From Chryseobacterium sp. CY350 (lineage in GTDB: Bacteria > Bacteroidota > Bacteroidia > Flavobacteriales > Weeksellaceae): DNA of 64,000 nt. The stretch's first letter is position 1; each line of letters opens with the position of its first letter. The notes beneath the pieces were generated by a model. The model was not told the origin of the DNA. It worked only from the letters and a program-made list of their open reading frames with translations, and did not search any database. The stretch spans positions 1,426,001-1,490,000 of the forward strand of contig NZ_CP116034.1 in NCBI RefSeq assembly GCF_027945075.1, given 5' to 3'. Made by a program: the position numbers and the translations under genes. This document shows positions 42,799 to 52,411 of the stretch, piece after piece.

Positions 42799-43191
42799 AT
42801 GCAAAAAACATCATTTGACCCGTGGGCTTGGGGTAAAAACACAAATTCAGTACAAGCGGTAGAAGTTAAGCAATCAGAAGGAACTTTATATTGTTCGGGA
42901 CAAGTAGCAATCAATTTGGATGGTATTCCTAGTTCTGAAGATATGAGAAGTCAGTTAGTACAGACAATTGCTAATTTGGAGCAACTTATCAGTGAATCAG
43001 GTTATGAGTGTAAGAATATTGTTAGATTAAATGTTTTTACAACTAACACTAATGATTTTTTTAATACCTGTATGGACATTTATGTACCGTTTTTGATGAA
43101 GCACGGTATACAGCAGGCAACGACATTACTTGAAGTAAAAGGTCTTTTTGCAACCTTGACCGTGGAGCTTGAAGCAACCGTCGTTAAGTAA
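42799..43191 (+). CDS. RidA family (YjgF/YER057c/UK114) protein
   Basis: A 130-residue protein with FDPWAWGKNTNSVQAVEV and LYCSGQVAINLDG near the start, a central NLEQLISESGYECKNIVRLN and a terminal ATLTVELEATVV, the usual RidA outline. RidA proteins hydrolyse reactive enamine/imine intermediates. The conserved catalytic Arg of RidA proper (near the C-terminus, R-x-x-V-E/xA) is not seen here, so deaminase activity is uncertain and another subfamily function is possible. The ATG at 42799 is preferred over one at 42772 that overlaps the promoter. Confidence 0.8.
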   Translation: MQKTSFDPWAWGKNTNSVQAVEVKQSEGTLYCSGQVAINLDGIPSSEDMRSQLVQTIANLEQLISESGYECKNIVRLNVFTTNTNDFFNTCMDIYVPFLMKHGIQQATTLLEVKGLFATLTVELEATVVK

Positions 43192-43229
43192 TTAACTTGA
43201 GTTCGTTTTAGGTGTAGCTTAGAAACAGC

Positions 43230-43270
43230 AAACCGTCATCTACCTTATTAAGGTTGGATGACGGTTTTTT
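43230..43270 (+). terminator. Terminator after the RidA gene
   Basis: An 11-bp stem AAACCGTCATC / GATGACGGTTT with a 16-nt loop and a T-run. Confidence 0.88.
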
Positions 43271-43343
43271 TATTTTAAAAAATATGCTTGAGATTTCATA
43301 ATCTTGCTTTTCTTGAAAAAATCTTAAAAAACGATTATATTAA

Positions 43344-43928
43344 ATGTTAAAAACAATTCCCTTTTTTCTATTTGGATTTTCATTAGTTTTCTCACAAACA
43401 CCTATTGAAAAATGCAAATTACCAAAGTCGCATTACGAAAAAATTTACTCAGTAACGGTTGATGATGTGAGGTGTTTAGCTGAAAATTCACCCCAACCCA
43501 ATACGTTGTTTTTCACCTTTGCAAGTTGGTGTAAGCCTTGCATCTATCATATACCTACTTTTTTCGTCATACAGAAATTTTATAATGTTGATCTTTATGT
43601 TTTGTTGATTGATCAGGAAAACAATGATTTTACAAAGCGATCAAGAGACATGGTTTTAGAGGCCTATCCTGATGCAAAAATTCTTGTTATTAAAGACATA
43701 GAAAGTAGACAGAAATCAAAAAAGTATAAAGATTTTCTTAAAAAAATTACTCCTGCACAATTTGAAAATATTGACGATATGTCAAAATTTATCCTCTTAA
43801 ACCGAAAAGGAGAAGTACAAATGGTAACAAATTGGAAAGACTCTAAAGATGATCCTGATTGGAAAGATGATAAACCGATGGTGAGAAGAATTGTTTTGCC
43901 ATTATTAGAAAAAAGAAATGCAAACTGA
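43344..43928 (+). CDS. Exported thioredoxin-like protein (TlpA type)
   Basis: A 194-residue protein with a signal peptide (IPFFLFGFSLVFSQ). The thioredoxin fold follows, with its redox site TFASWCKPCIYHIP (WCxxC) near residue 63. The C-terminal part ends GEVQMVTNWKDSKDDPDWKD, which is highly charged. It is expected to act on disulfides in the periplasm. It fills the unit between the fifth and sixth cassette motifs, with its ATG 8 nt after the fifth motif. Confidence 0.82.
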   Translation: MLKTIPFFLFGFSLVFSQTPIEKCKLPKSHYEKIYSVTVDDVRCLAENSPQPNTLFFTFASWCKPCIYHIPTFFVIQKFYNVDLYVLLIDQENNDFTKRSRDMVLEAYPDAKILVIKDIESRQKSKKYKDFLKKITPAQFENIDDMSKFILLNRKGEVQMVTNWKDSKDDPDWKDDKPMVRRIVLPLLEKRNAN

Positions 43929-43958
43929 ATAATAATAAAGTCAATAATAAAAATTTTT

Positions 43959-43995
43959 CATAAAAACTTCACAGATTACTATGAAGTTTTTTATG
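43959..43995 (+). terminator. Terminator after the thioredoxin-like gene
   Basis: A 10-bp stem AAAAACTTCA / TGAAGTTTTT with flanking pairs and a T-rich end, 33 nt after the stop. Confidence 0.75.
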
Positions 43996-44772
43996 CGGAA
44001 AATCAAAGCAAACTGTAGAAAATTCTAGTCCTTACCTTTGGCAATAGCCAAACCGTTATAAATTGGTAACTTATCTCAAAAAACGATAATTTGTATAATT
44101 AATGTAGCAACCGAAAATCTTTTCGATACCTGCAATGAAGTTAGACTTAAAGTATTGCTTAGACGATGCCTAACGTTCGATGCATATCTGTTATGGTTAT
44201 TAAACGAAGATTGATATTAGAAATTATAATTTTCAGATATTCTTTCACACTAAGATTCTCGTTCTGTTCCGATAAATTCAGAATAACAATCATCTTACTT
44301 GAAACGATATTTTTTGTAAATGTTATTTCATCAATCATATTGCTTGATGCGTTAAAGTCCTCGGCAATTAAAAATTCAAGGTACTTAATCACTACCATTT
44401 TAAATTTATGTGATTGATGAATAATTTATTCTAATTTTTTCAACATTTATTGAATTACTAATCATATGTCAGTTACAATATATAATAAAGTTATTTTTAT
44501 AAATTTTTACTGTATAATGTCCCAAAACAAATCAAAGCTAAATTAACTTCTCAAAAGAAAATTCATCTAAAGCCATAGGTCAGTGAACTTCTGGAAGATG
44601 ATTTTTTTTTACATTTGTTAAAAACCAGTTGACAAATTAAAACGTATATAAAAATACGTACTGTTTTATATTGAGATCAATAACTATTAAATACTTATTG
44701 ATCAACAAATGATGTTATATGGTTTTCATTAGAAAACTTAAATTGTTTCATGATAAATAAATCTTTGCAGCA
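43996..44772. other. Non-coding or degenerate stretch upstream of a crp gene
   Basis: About 780 bp. The sixth cassette motif is at 44074-44087. Two overlapping ORFs of about 80 codons lie on opposite strands near 44159-44417. The minus-strand one (44159-44398, MVVIKYLEFLIAEDFNASSN) has the more protein-like composition, but neither has a known motif. This may be a decayed gene. Confidence 0.35.
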
Positions 44773-45327
44773 ATGAACATTAAGATTACTACTGAATGGG
44801 AAAAATACAGTCATTTATTTGAAAGATTAGAAATTCCCGCTTATACAAAATTATTATCAGAAGGGCAGTTTTCTGAGCAAGCATTTATAATTATAAAAGG
44901 TGCCTTGAGAAGTTATACAAATGATGATGCACCAGATATCACCTATCAATTTTTTTTTGAAGATGAATTCTTTTTTTCTGTGGAAAGTTTTCTTAATGGC
45001 AGACCGAGCTTATTAAGTGTAGAAACTATTGAACCCTCTACTGTCTATTCAATCTCTAAAAATAATTTTCACCAAATTATTACATCTTCCGATATACTAC
45101 AGAAGCAAATTGATGAATTCACTGTGCAGACGATGATCCATTTTCATGATATAGCCACATACAGAATTGAACATGATCCTGAAAAGAAATATTTGAAATT
45201 ACAAAAAGACAATCCCCGAATTTTATTAAGAGTTCCTCAATATTACATCGCTTCTTTTTTAGGTATATCTGTAAAGGAATTAAATCAAGTTCAGAATAAA
45301 TATGATTCTGAAAAAAAACTGAACTAA
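44773..45327 (+). CDS. Crp/Fnr family transcriptional regulator
   Basis: This 184-residue protein has a cyclic-nucleotide-binding fold (KLLSEGQFSEQAFIIIKGAL near residue 23, then EDEFFFSVESFLNGRPS) and a short HTH at the C-terminus (QYYIASFLGISVKELNQVQN). The effector-binding residues of CRP are not evident. It lies in the untidy interval after the sixth cassette motif. A second Crp/Fnr gene is convergent with it about 390 bp away. Confidence 0.83.
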   Translation: MNIKITTEWEKYSHLFERLEIPAYTKLLSEGQFSEQAFIIIKGALRSYTNDDAPDITYQFFFEDEFFFSVESFLNGRPSLLSVETIEPSTVYSISKNNFHQIITSSDILQKQIDEFTVQTMIHFHDIATYRIEHDPEKKYLKLQKDNPRILLRVPQYYIASFLGISVKELNQVQNKYDSEKKLN

Positions 45328-45385
45328 AAGCATTAATATAAATGTAAAAAAGAGATCTATAAATCACCACTAAGCATGTGAAAAC

Positions 45386-45419
<34 letters not shown>

Positions 45420-45715
45420 GATTATTGAAATCTTTTCCAAAATATCTTAAGGTCTCCATGCCTTATCTATTATTAGAACAGTGACTGTTTATATTTAATT
45501 TAAATACATATTTGAAAAAGAATAAGGACTTAAATTTTGCTACTGTAATTCCATTAATTGTTTTTACAGCCAGTAACTGTAAGTTTTAGTTAAGTTTTGT
45601 ACTAAAATCAAGCTAAAAATAATTGCAACTATGCAGTGTAATTATTTTAATACTTGTGATCGCATCAATCTCTAAAAATTGATATCATTATATAATTTAC
45701 CATAAAAAAGGTTAA

Positions 45716-46312
45716 TTAGTACATTATTTTACGGTTTTTAATGAGAAGCATCTTATCATGCTCCATTCTTTTAATTGTTCTGATGGTGGTTTCAAGACAC
45801 AGACCGGTAAGTGATGCCAATTGCTGTCTTGTGAGTGGAACTTCGAATGTATAACGTTCTTGATTTTCCTTTTCTTTTTTCATCATTTCTATGACCTCTT
45901 TTAATCTTTCTGCTGCGTTATGAATCGAAATTTTTTGTATTAAAATATACTTTTTGTAAAGTCTCTCCGAAAGAGATTTACAGACTTCCATGTAAATGTC
46001 TGGGTGTAAAGCCAAATAAGAAAGCAGAGTTGTCTTGCAAATCTTGATGATGGTACATGAAGTCAAAGCAATAGCATTCATAGGATATGGTTTTTCTGTA
46101 AAAAGCATTGCTTCGCCAAATGCATCTTCACACGTCACGATATTTTGAATGAATTCTTTACCGTCCCTATTGTAATTGTTCAATTTCACATCGCCTGTCA
46201 CTACCTGATAGTAGAACTGCGGGCTGCCGCTTTCACGGAAAATATAATCTCCGGGCTTATAATCTTCTTCTGTCGCTCCCATGGAGTGCAGAAGTTCTTC
46301 TGTAATAGACAT
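45716..46312 (-). CDS. Crp/Fnr family transcriptional regulator with full HTH
   Basis: This 198-residue protein has an N-terminal sensor fold (YKPGDYIFRESGSPQFYYQV near residue 18, then FGEAMLFTEKPYPMNAIAL) and a complete winged HTH (PLTRQQLASLTGLCLETTIR) near residue 160, followed by MEHDKMLLIKNRKIMY. No Cys cluster for an Fe-S site is seen. It lies on the minus strand, the only gene of the cassette region in that direction. Its targets are unknown. Confidence 0.88.
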   Translation of the reverse strand: MSITEELLHSMGATEEDYKPGDYIFRESGSPQFYYQVVTGDVKLNNYNRDGKEFIQNIVTCEDAFGEAMLFTEKPYPMNAIALTSCTIIKICKTTLLSYLALHPDIYMEVCKSLSERLYKKYILIQKISIHNAAERLKEVIEMMKKEKENQERYTFEVPLTRQQLASLTGLCLETTIRTIKRMEHDKMLLIKNRKIMY

Positions 46313-46774
46313 AATATAATTTTTTATGGTTGGTGTAGCTGGAATTGCTGTATAAATCTACAGATAGGTGTCATCACATTAATACGCAGTTCGCAGTGTG
46401 CTGTACGTTGCCAAATGCTGATGGTAACACTCTAAAGAGAAAATATAAAGCGAGTCATAAAGATCAGGTGTATTGTCTCTTTCATTATTATGTACGAGAC
46501 GACTTCATTTATAAGATTGCCATTGCTCCTTTATTTGATTGGAGACAAGATGTTAAATCGTTAACAATAAGTATTTTATATAGTCGCAATAATTAGACCA
46601 ATGCTATGTTTCGAATCATAATATTATTAAATGAAAATTGGAAAATACTTAAATTGATTTTGTAAATTAGCGAAAAACCATACTCCTGCTGTAAACTTAA
46701 ATACTTACTGCACTATTTAAATCGACAGTATGTTAAATTAGCAGCAAGTACAAAAGTCTCAAAAAAAGGATAGA
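46313..46774. other. Gap with a possible 83-codon ORF and a cassette motif
   Basis: A plus-strand ORF at 46345-46596 ends DFIYKIAIAPLFDWRQDV and a few more residues, with plausible composition, but it has no motif and its start overlaps the promoter region of the minus-strand Crp/Fnr gene. It may be the tail of a lost gene. The seventh cassette motif is at 46757-46771. Confidence 0.3.
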
Positions 46775-47260
46775 ATGAAGTTAAAAGCAAAAGTGACCAT
46801 CCGACAATATTTAAAAATATTATTTAGCTTAACATATTCAAAGCCAATAATGATATTTCTTATCTGTTTTGCGTTATTACTCGTGCTATGGATTGCGCTT
46901 TACCACTTAAATATTTTAAATCTTCCAGAACCTATAATTTATCAATATATCACTTTACTTTTAATTGCTGTAATTCATCCAACCGTGATATTTACTACAA
47001 TTCTAAGAAACTATTACTCGAGCAATCATTTAAGGGAAACGCTGGATATGGATTTAGCCGAAGATAAGATAAAAATCAGAGGTGAATCTTTCTATATGGA
47101 AATTCTCTGGACGAAAATCTATAAAGTTGTTGAAAAGAAAAATTGGTTTCTAATCTATCAAAACAATTTATCTGCGATTTTGATTCCTAAAAAAGAGCTA
47201 TCGCTAGAGCAAATAAAGCAAATTCAAAAAATTTTAGAATCAGTAAAAACTATTAAATGA
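46775..47260 (+). CDS. YcxB-like membrane protein
   Basis: This 161-residue protein has two membrane helices (about residues 25-47 and 60-82), then a cytoplasmic domain with DLAEDKIKIRGESFYMEILW and TKIYKVVEKKNWFLIYQNN, the usual outline of the YcxB-like C-terminal domain, which is PH-like. The function is unknown. Its ATG is 3 nt after the seventh cassette motif. Confidence 0.75.
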   Translation: MKLKAKVTIRQYLKILFSLTYSKPIMIFLICFALLLVLWIALYHLNILNLPEPIIYQYITLLLIAVIHPTVIFTTILRNYYSSNHLRETLDMDLAEDKIKIRGESFYMEILWTKIYKVVEKKNWFLIYQNNLSAILIPKKELSLEQIKQIQKILESVKTIK

Positions 47261-47381
47261 TGAGACGAAATACAATCTGCGCACTTGAGCCGATAAAAAT
47301 AGTATTAGTTTATGATTGCTTGTAAACAGTTGTCAAAATTTTTTCTAAGATTCTCTCGTAATAATAACCAACCCTTTAAAA

Positions 47382-47942
47382 ATGTGTATATTGAAAATAG
47401 AGCATTTACTCATATTATTTTTACTTACTATTACTTCTTGTAATGGGCAAAATAATCAAGACTGTTTAAATTCTTTAGATAAAAAGTTATCACCAAAGAT
47501 AGATCAGGAGAATAAGATTGGAGAAATAATTAGCATGAGAGATAGCATTAATTGTTTTGAGTGGGATACTCTAATTGTCCATTCTACAATAGGGAATAAA
47601 AAAAATATAGAAAAGGATTTGGGAATAACAATTCCATTTGAATACAGTTTCAGTTCTGGTGATGAAAGGGCAGCAATGTTACTGTTTTTAAAGGACAATA
47701 AAGTAGTCAACTATATTTTGCAAAAGCCAACTGTAGATCGAAAAACTTACGACCAAGCAAATTCCATCAAAGTTTATTATTTTATCTACCTAGTAAATAA
47801 TTACGGTAATGATGTTTATGCCAAAATCCCTAAAGAGCTTGCTGTTTTTGAGACGTATCCAGTAATTTATCATGATGAAGAAGAGGAAACAAAATGGGCG
47901 CTAAAGTATGGACTTGGTATTAAAATCAAGGAACAGAAATAA
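47382..47942 (+). CDS. Lipoprotein of unknown function
   Basis: This 186-residue protein begins with a lipoprotein signal (LLILFLLTITSCNGQ, lipobox TITSC). The mature part has SSGDERAAMLLFLKDNKVVN and DQANSIKVYYFIYLVNN and a charged end. I do not recognise the family. It is the last cargo gene before the tra operon and is followed by a very strong terminator. Confidence 0.65.
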   Translation: MCILKIEHLLILFLLTITSCNGQNNQDCLNSLDKKLSPKIDQENKIGEIISMRDSINCFEWDTLIVHSTIGNKKNIEKDLGITIPFEYSFSSGDERAAMLLFLKDNKVVNYILQKPTVDRKTYDQANSIKVYYFIYLVNNYGNDVYAKIPKELAVFETYPVIYHDEEEETKWALKYGLGIKIKEQK

Positions 47943-47983
47943 ATTTACAATATTTCACGTTTTATCTGTTTAGCTAATCAAAT

Positions 47984-48025
47984 ATAATAGGCTTAGATTT
48001 TAAAATCTAAGCCTATTATTTTTAT
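47984..48025. terminator. Strong palindromic terminator after the lipoprotein gene
   Basis: A 17-bp perfect stem with a 2-nt loop (arms at 47984-48000 and 48003-48019; core AATAGGCTTAGATTT), then a T-run. It could work in both directions. The remaining gap to 48275 contains only the tra operon terminator. Confidence 0.9.
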
Positions 48026-48237
48026 TTTTGAAGAAATAGTTTACAAACGTATCTAAAATATTCAAAAACAAGTTTCGCAGTTTGTCCTCGGTTCAATACG
48101 ATTAATTTGCTTGTGCTGAAATATTAAGACTGATGTATGGATTATAGTAATCATTATCCAAAGATCTTATATTCTTTCAATGATATTACATGTGCAGTAT
48201 TTTTAATAGCTCTTGCTTGAAGATGTAAAAAGTAGCA

Positions 48238-48266
48238 TAAAAAACGGCTTATTCTTAGATAAGCCG
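48238..48266 (-). terminator. Terminator of the tra operon
   Basis: On the minus strand, CGGCTTAT-CTAAGA-ATAAGCCG is followed by a T-run, 10 nt after the traQ stop. Confidence 0.85.
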
Positions 48267-48275
48267 CGTGATGAA

Positions 48276-48728
48276 TTAATCTTTGCTATTGAATTGAAAT
48301 TCAATTTCTTTCTCATTTCCAAAGCTATCCGAAATCCAAATTTTAAAACTTTGCGACACTGTTGATGTTGACGTGTAATATAGGCGAAACTCTTTAGCCT
48401 GTAATGCATAAGAATCATTTTGGGAGTAAGGAATATCATTATAGTATTTTAAAATTCCTGTTCCGTCAAACTGAAAATATCTAATATAATACTGAGTTCC
48501 CTTAAAATTTCCACCTGATAGAATCTTTAGTCTGATTTCTACCGTTTCACCATTAGAAATATTTTTTGATACTGGCATAACAGAGACTTCAAATGGGAAG
48601 TTCTGCTTGATTTCAAGTTCTTCATCAGTGCACGATGATAATATTGTTTCTGTTAAAAGAAGAATCGGGATGACATACAAAATCTGTAAAATTCGTTTCA
48701 CTTTATTAATATAATTTTTCATATTCAT
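48276..48728 (-). CDS. traQ: Conjugal transfer protein TraQ (DUF3872)
   Basis: This 150-residue lipoprotein-like protein has a hydrophobic start and LSSC lipobox (ETILSSCTDEE), then an immunoglobulin-like domain with QNFPFEVSVMPVSKNI and QYYIRYFQFDGTG. This matches TraQ of Bacteroidetes conjugative transposons in size and order. MNMKNY gives two close start choices (48728 or 48722). It is the last gene of the operon, 4 nt after traO. Confidence 0.8.
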   Translation of the reverse strand: MNMKNYINKVKRILQILYVIPILLLTETILSSCTDEELEIKQNFPFEVSVMPVSKNISNGETVEIRLKILSGGNFKGTQYYIRYFQFDGTGILKYYNDIPYSQNDSYALQAKEFRLYYTSTSTVSQSFKIWISDSFGNEKEIEFQFNSKD

Positions 48729-48732
48729 TGTT

Positions 48733-49287
48733 TTATAAATTAACTCTTAGCCCGATTCCTGTTGATGCCCTCAAGGGATCCCGAGAAGTATTCCAAAGCA
48801 ATTTCGTTCTGGAAGAAGCTATCACTGAAAAACGATCTGAAAGATAATATTCAACACTTAATCTTCCCTCTGCTCCATACACAAATGAAGATTCATTAAT
48901 GAGTAATGATCCATCATTAAGAAGGCGCTCTCCCCTATTTAAACTTTCATAGCCTGCAACAGCAGATAATGTTACATTAAACATTAAACTTTTCTTATTA
49001 TTTGCAATCATATTAAAGATATAACCTGCCTCGGCAAAGTAAGTTTCAATGGCGATATCATTAGTTCTGTAGGGGACTGTTTCTTTGGAATATTCTAATA
49101 CATAGAGCATATAATTTCCTTTTTTGGAATGAACGACAAGACCGGCATTGAGAAAAAAGTTATCTGAATTTTCAGAAAGTAGCTTTCCACTACTGATTTC
49201 AATACCCTTTTGTTTTGGAAGCATTCTTTGTGCGCTTATGGTATTACCTATTAAAAGTAGTACCATGATCATTATAAACCTTTTCAT
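48733..49287 (-). CDS. traO: Conjugal transfer protein TraO
   Basis: This 184-residue exported protein (signal MIMVLLLIGNTISAQ) has barrel-like strands and ends STGIGLRVNL, the common ending of TraO. The motif QRMLPKQKGIEISSGKL just after the signal peptide is family-typical. It is thought to be an outer-membrane part of the mating apparatus. traP, which follows traO in CTnDOT, is absent; traQ comes directly. Confidence 0.85.
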   Translation of the reverse strand: MKRFIMIMVLLLIGNTISAQRMLPKQKGIEISSGKLLSENSDNFFLNAGLVVHSKKGNYMLYVLEYSKETVPYRTNDIAIETYFAEAGYIFNMIANNKKSLMFNVTLSAVAGYESLNRGERLLNDGSLLINESSFVYGAEGRLSVEYYLSDRFSVIASSRTKLLWNTSRDPLRASTGIGLRVNL

Positions 49288-49288
49288 C

Positions 49289-50188
49289 CTAGTTTAGTTT
49301 TAAATGCATGTCCTTCACAAACGTTGCATGGATCAAGTCAGCATTTTCTACCTGAATTTTCTGATGTCTTCCACCCTCTTTTTCAAAAACTTCAATTTCC
49401 AATACCTGATCTTCCAGTAAAGTGAATTGATCCAGAAGAAAAACCACCTTTTCATCGGATTGATGATTAATTGTTTTGGTAATCATATATTCACGAATTG
49501 GAGTCAGCACTTTATCCTGTACAATTGTCCGCTTTAGATTTTTCTTATCGACGATCTTGAAACTGACAAAATCGATATTGTATGGAAGATTGCTTTTATT
49601 TCTGAATTTAAGTACAAAATAAAATTTTCCATCATGTACATTTAAGGATTCCAACAGAAAATGCATTCCGAAACTTTTATTTCCGATATGCTTGATCGTT
49701 CTTTTGGGATTTCCGTACAATGTTTTCATCAACAGCTCTGTTAATGAAGCTGATTCTCCTTTAAGATCTTCCAATAAAACTTCTGTAGAATGTTCTTTTT
49801 CATGCTGTCTTTGCAGTTTAAGAAGATCATAATTTAAAGTCTCAGGATACGAACTGTAAAATACATCAAAGCTGTAAAATTTACCGTCCTGCGTAATAAC
49901 TGAGAAATTGGTCTCTTCTTCAAAATCTTTTACTCCTGCTTTAATCCGTAGAACATTTCCTACATCCTCTGCTTTGTTGGCAATAAGATTTTCGCTTCCC
50001 AAATCAACATAGCGGATCGGTGATGGGAATAACAAATGGGTTGTTTTATTGTAGGTGACTTCCATTTTATACGGCTCTAATCTGGCTTCACTCAAAGAAG
50101 CAAATTGAGGCATTTCCTGAGATAAGATTGGACTTATTGAAAACGCTATAAGGATAAAGGTCACCCATTGTTTAATTATATTATTCAT
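49289..50188 (-). CDS. traN: Conjugative transposon protein TraN (DUF4138)
   Basis: A 299-residue protein with a signal peptide ending SPILSQE. The next segment is EVTYNKTTHLLFPSPIRYVD, then a DUF4138 domain including KSFGMHFLLESLNVHDGKFY. TraN is the VirB9-like outer-membrane complex component of this secretion type. It is 1 nt from traO and 20 nt from traM in the operon. Confidence 0.88.
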   Translation of the reverse strand: MNNIIKQWVTFILIAFSISPILSQEMPQFASLSEARLEPYKMEVTYNKTTHLLFPSPIRYVDLGSENLIANKAEDVGNVLRIKAGVKDFEEETNFSVITQDGKFYSFDVFYSSYPETLNYDLLKLQRQHEKEHSTEVLLEDLKGESASLTELLMKTLYGNPKRTIKHIGNKSFGMHFLLESLNVHDGKFYFVLKFRNKSNLPYNIDFVSFKIVDKKNLKRTIVQDKVLTPIREYMITKTINHQSDEKVVFLLDQFTLLEDQVLEIEVFEKEGGRHQKIQVENADLIHATFVKDMHLKLN

Positions 50189-50208
50189 TGTTTTTATTTG
50201 TTGTTATA

Positions 50209-51525
50209 TTATTTTTTTGAGACCAGAAAAACATGATGTCCTGCTTTTACAGTAACTTTAGGAAGCCTGATCTTTTTCTGGAAATATCCTGATACACCCT
50301 GAACAATTCCTTTTGTCAAGTCTGCCGCAATCTGCTGTCCTGCTGATTGGGTCATCATAATATTGGTTCCCGAATTTTGTCCCATATTCGCTAAAATATC
50401 AGTGGCTGCATTTTGTTCCGGAGAATAAGGAATATTGAGTCCTAATTGACCGTCGTTATCATGCACATTGATTTCAACCTGCTGAATATTGCCGTTGTAT
50501 TCAATAGTTGAAATTTTCAACAATAACCTTCCCCCCTGAAATTTTGCAGTTGCTTTGAGTATAGTGCCTGCCGGTATGTAAGTCTTTGCTAAAAGCATCG
50601 GCTGTGAGAGCCTTAAGATGACCATACTTTCGGCGGTAATGGTTTTTGTTTCATGGATCACCGCCCCTATGCTGTTTGGATTGGGAAGATTATTTTTTTC
50701 CTTACTGCTTTGCAGGTCATTAAAACTGTTTTGATGAAAGCTTGCTAGAAAAGCACTGTCACTGACTTCACGATACAGACTGGATACGATGCTTTTTCTT
50801 GCTGGTAAGGCAGTAGTCACTTGAAGTTTTTTATCTTCATCCTGCTTTTCAAAAACTTTTTTTTCTTCTGAATTCTCTGAGCTTGCATTCGTCGGAAGAT
50901 ACTTGGCAGCCATCTGATAGGACTTTTCCATCAGTTCAAGCTGATCATTAATGCTTGTTCCAGCAGGTGCTGTATCTTTTTGCGATGATTCATTTTTCAG
51001 TCTGTTAATCTCCCTCTTCAGTTGACTAACTTCCTGGTCATCTCTGCTGTAAAAAGATCCCAATGTCTGCTGTGCATTTCGGTAGCTGTTGACTGCATTT
51101 TGGTCACCTGACTGCATTGTACCAGCAGTTCCTAAAGATTGCCCGGTTAAACTTTTAGAACCTCCGTTTTGTACATTCATCGGGTCTTTCCAGTAATCTG
51201 ACAGCGTCGTAAGAGCATTTTTCTTCTCTTCATTTTTCTGCTCCAGCAATTGCTGTTCGTAGGCTTTCTGCTTATCCGACTGTAATTTGTCTTCTGCTGC
51301 CTGGGGAATTGCCGAATTAAAACCCACATCTTCAAGAATGGTTTTTTCTTTTGGTTTAAAAATAAGATATAGGCATCCTGCACAGACGACTGCCATGAGA
51401 AAATAAATCAATGGTTTCTTCAGTTTTTCAAGCTGTTCTTTTCTGCTTTCATGAAGTTCATTGTTCGATGACAATCCGGAACTTCCTTCAGTAACCCTCA
51501 CTTGGGTTGTATTCTGATCTTTCAT
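50209..51525 (-). CDS. traM: Conjugative transposon protein TraM
   Basis: This 438-residue protein has one membrane helix near residue 40 (LIYFLMAVVCAGCLYLIF), a long flexible Gln/Lys-rich region (to about residue 280), and a conserved C-terminal domain with VKAGHHVFLVSKK and SAGQQIAADLTKGIVQG. It is the VirB10-like bridge across the periplasm. Its start overlaps the traL stop by four bases. Confidence 0.88.
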   Translation of the reverse strand: MKDQNTTQVRVTEGSSGLSSNNELHESRKEQLEKLKKPLIYFLMAVVCAGCLYLIFKPKEKTILEDVGFNSAIPQAAEDKLQSDKQKAYEQQLLEQKNEEKKNALTTLSDYWKDPMNVQNGGSKSLTGQSLGTAGTMQSGDQNAVNSYRNAQQTLGSFYSRDDQEVSQLKREINRLKNESSQKDTAPAGTSINDQLELMEKSYQMAAKYLPTNASSENSEEKKVFEKQDEDKKLQVTTALPARKSIVSSLYREVSDSAFLASFHQNSFNDLQSSKEKNNLPNPNSIGAVIHETKTITAESMVILRLSQPMLLAKTYIPAGTILKATAKFQGGRLLLKISTIEYNGNIQQVEINVHDNDGQLGLNIPYSPEQNAATDILANMGQNSGTNIMMTQSAGQQIAADLTKGIVQGVSGYFQKKIRLPKVTVKAGHHVFLVSKK

Positions 51526-51764
51526 TTTGTTGCTTTTTGATTGATGTTGACTCCTGCCGGAATGTTGCTGATGTGACCACCGATTGGAATTGGTTCATTG
51601 TGAGCCGCACTCCACCAGATCTGTACAAATGCAGCAATAGTGAGCAAGGTGTACACTGCAAAAAAGATTTCGGTCAGTATTCGTTGACGTGCTTCTGGCA
51701 AGGCTTTCCACTTCTGCTCTGCATTCAGAACCTGTTGATCGATGGTTTGTCTAAACTTTTTCAT
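51522..51764 (-). CDS. traL: Conjugal transfer protein TraL (DUF3989)
   Basis: This 80-residue protein has a single membrane helix (IFFAVYTLLTIAAFVQIWW) after an amphipathic start and a short periplasmic tail GGHISNIPAGVNINQ. Position between traK and traM and the LPEARQRILTEIFF motif identify it. Its molecular role is unknown. Confidence 0.8.
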   Translation of the reverse strand: MKKFRQTIDQQVLNAEQKWKALPEARQRILTEIFFAVYTLLTIAAFVQIWWSAAHNEPIPIGGHISNIPAGVNINQKATK

Positions 51765-51775
51765 AGGTGCTGATT

Positions 51776-52399
51776 TTAACGGTCAACTGTTTCAACATCT
51801 TTGTTCTCGACTACGTTGAATTTTTCAATGGTAAATCCCTGAGGATTGCTGTCTGATCTGACTGAGTTTACTAAGGAACAGTTCGTGATCAAACTTCTTA
51901 TGGTCAGATTACTGGATCTGATAATAAATTGACGGGCAAAAGTTTGTACTTGATATGGATAGTTATTGAAGTTGGCAACAACACTGTCGACTTCAATTCT
52001 CTGCTGAATATTTCCTGAGATTATTCTGTTGTAATATCCTTTTTCAGAAAGGTCTTTGTAGTAATTGAAGGCAGACTGATCAGCCAGATTGAATGCTCTT
52101 TTGACATTGCTCTCAATCGCATTTTTATCAGGAGCAATCGTGAAGAAAAGCTCATGAAAACGCCTCACATGTTCTCTTGCCTCTACAGGACGGTTGATCG
52201 ACATGTCCTGAGAAAGCGCCACCATCAAAGATTTTCCGTTGTCCAAAACGTAAATCTTCTGTCGCTGGTCTTCTGCAAATTGATAAGATTTGAAGATGAC
52301 CAGTCCCACTATCCCAAAGCATAACAAGGCAAAAACAAAGGTGAATAACCGGATCTGCTTGAAACTGTTTTCTATATTTCTTAAAGTTTTAAATTCCAT
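51776..52399 (-). CDS. traK: Conjugative transposon protein TraK
   Basis: A 207-residue protein with an N-terminal membrane helix (LFTFVFALLCFGIVGLVIF). The NTF2-like domain contains RPVEAREHVRRFHELFFTIA, and the end is TIEKFNVVENKDVETVDR. It is the VirB8-like assembly factor. It is 11 nt from traL and 12 nt from traJ. Confidence 0.9.
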   Translation of the reverse strand: MEFKTLRNIENSFKQIRLFTFVFALLCFGIVGLVIFKSYQFAEDQRQKIYVLDNGKSLMVALSQDMSINRPVEAREHVRRFHELFFTIAPDKNAIESNVKRAFNLADQSAFNYYKDLSEKGYYNRIISGNIQQRIEVDSVVANFNNYPYQVQTFARQFIIRSSNLTIRSLITNCSLVNSVRSDSNPQGFTIEKFNVVENKDVETVDR

Positions 52400-52411
52400 T
52401 GTTGTACGATT

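Noticed and set aside
44166..44417. 83-codon plus-strand ORF
   Set aside because: It is antisense to another ORF of similar size, with a composition typical of a shadow frame. No motif.
46145..46435. 96-codon plus-strand ORF
   Set aside because: It runs antisense through the start of a clear Crp/Fnr gene.
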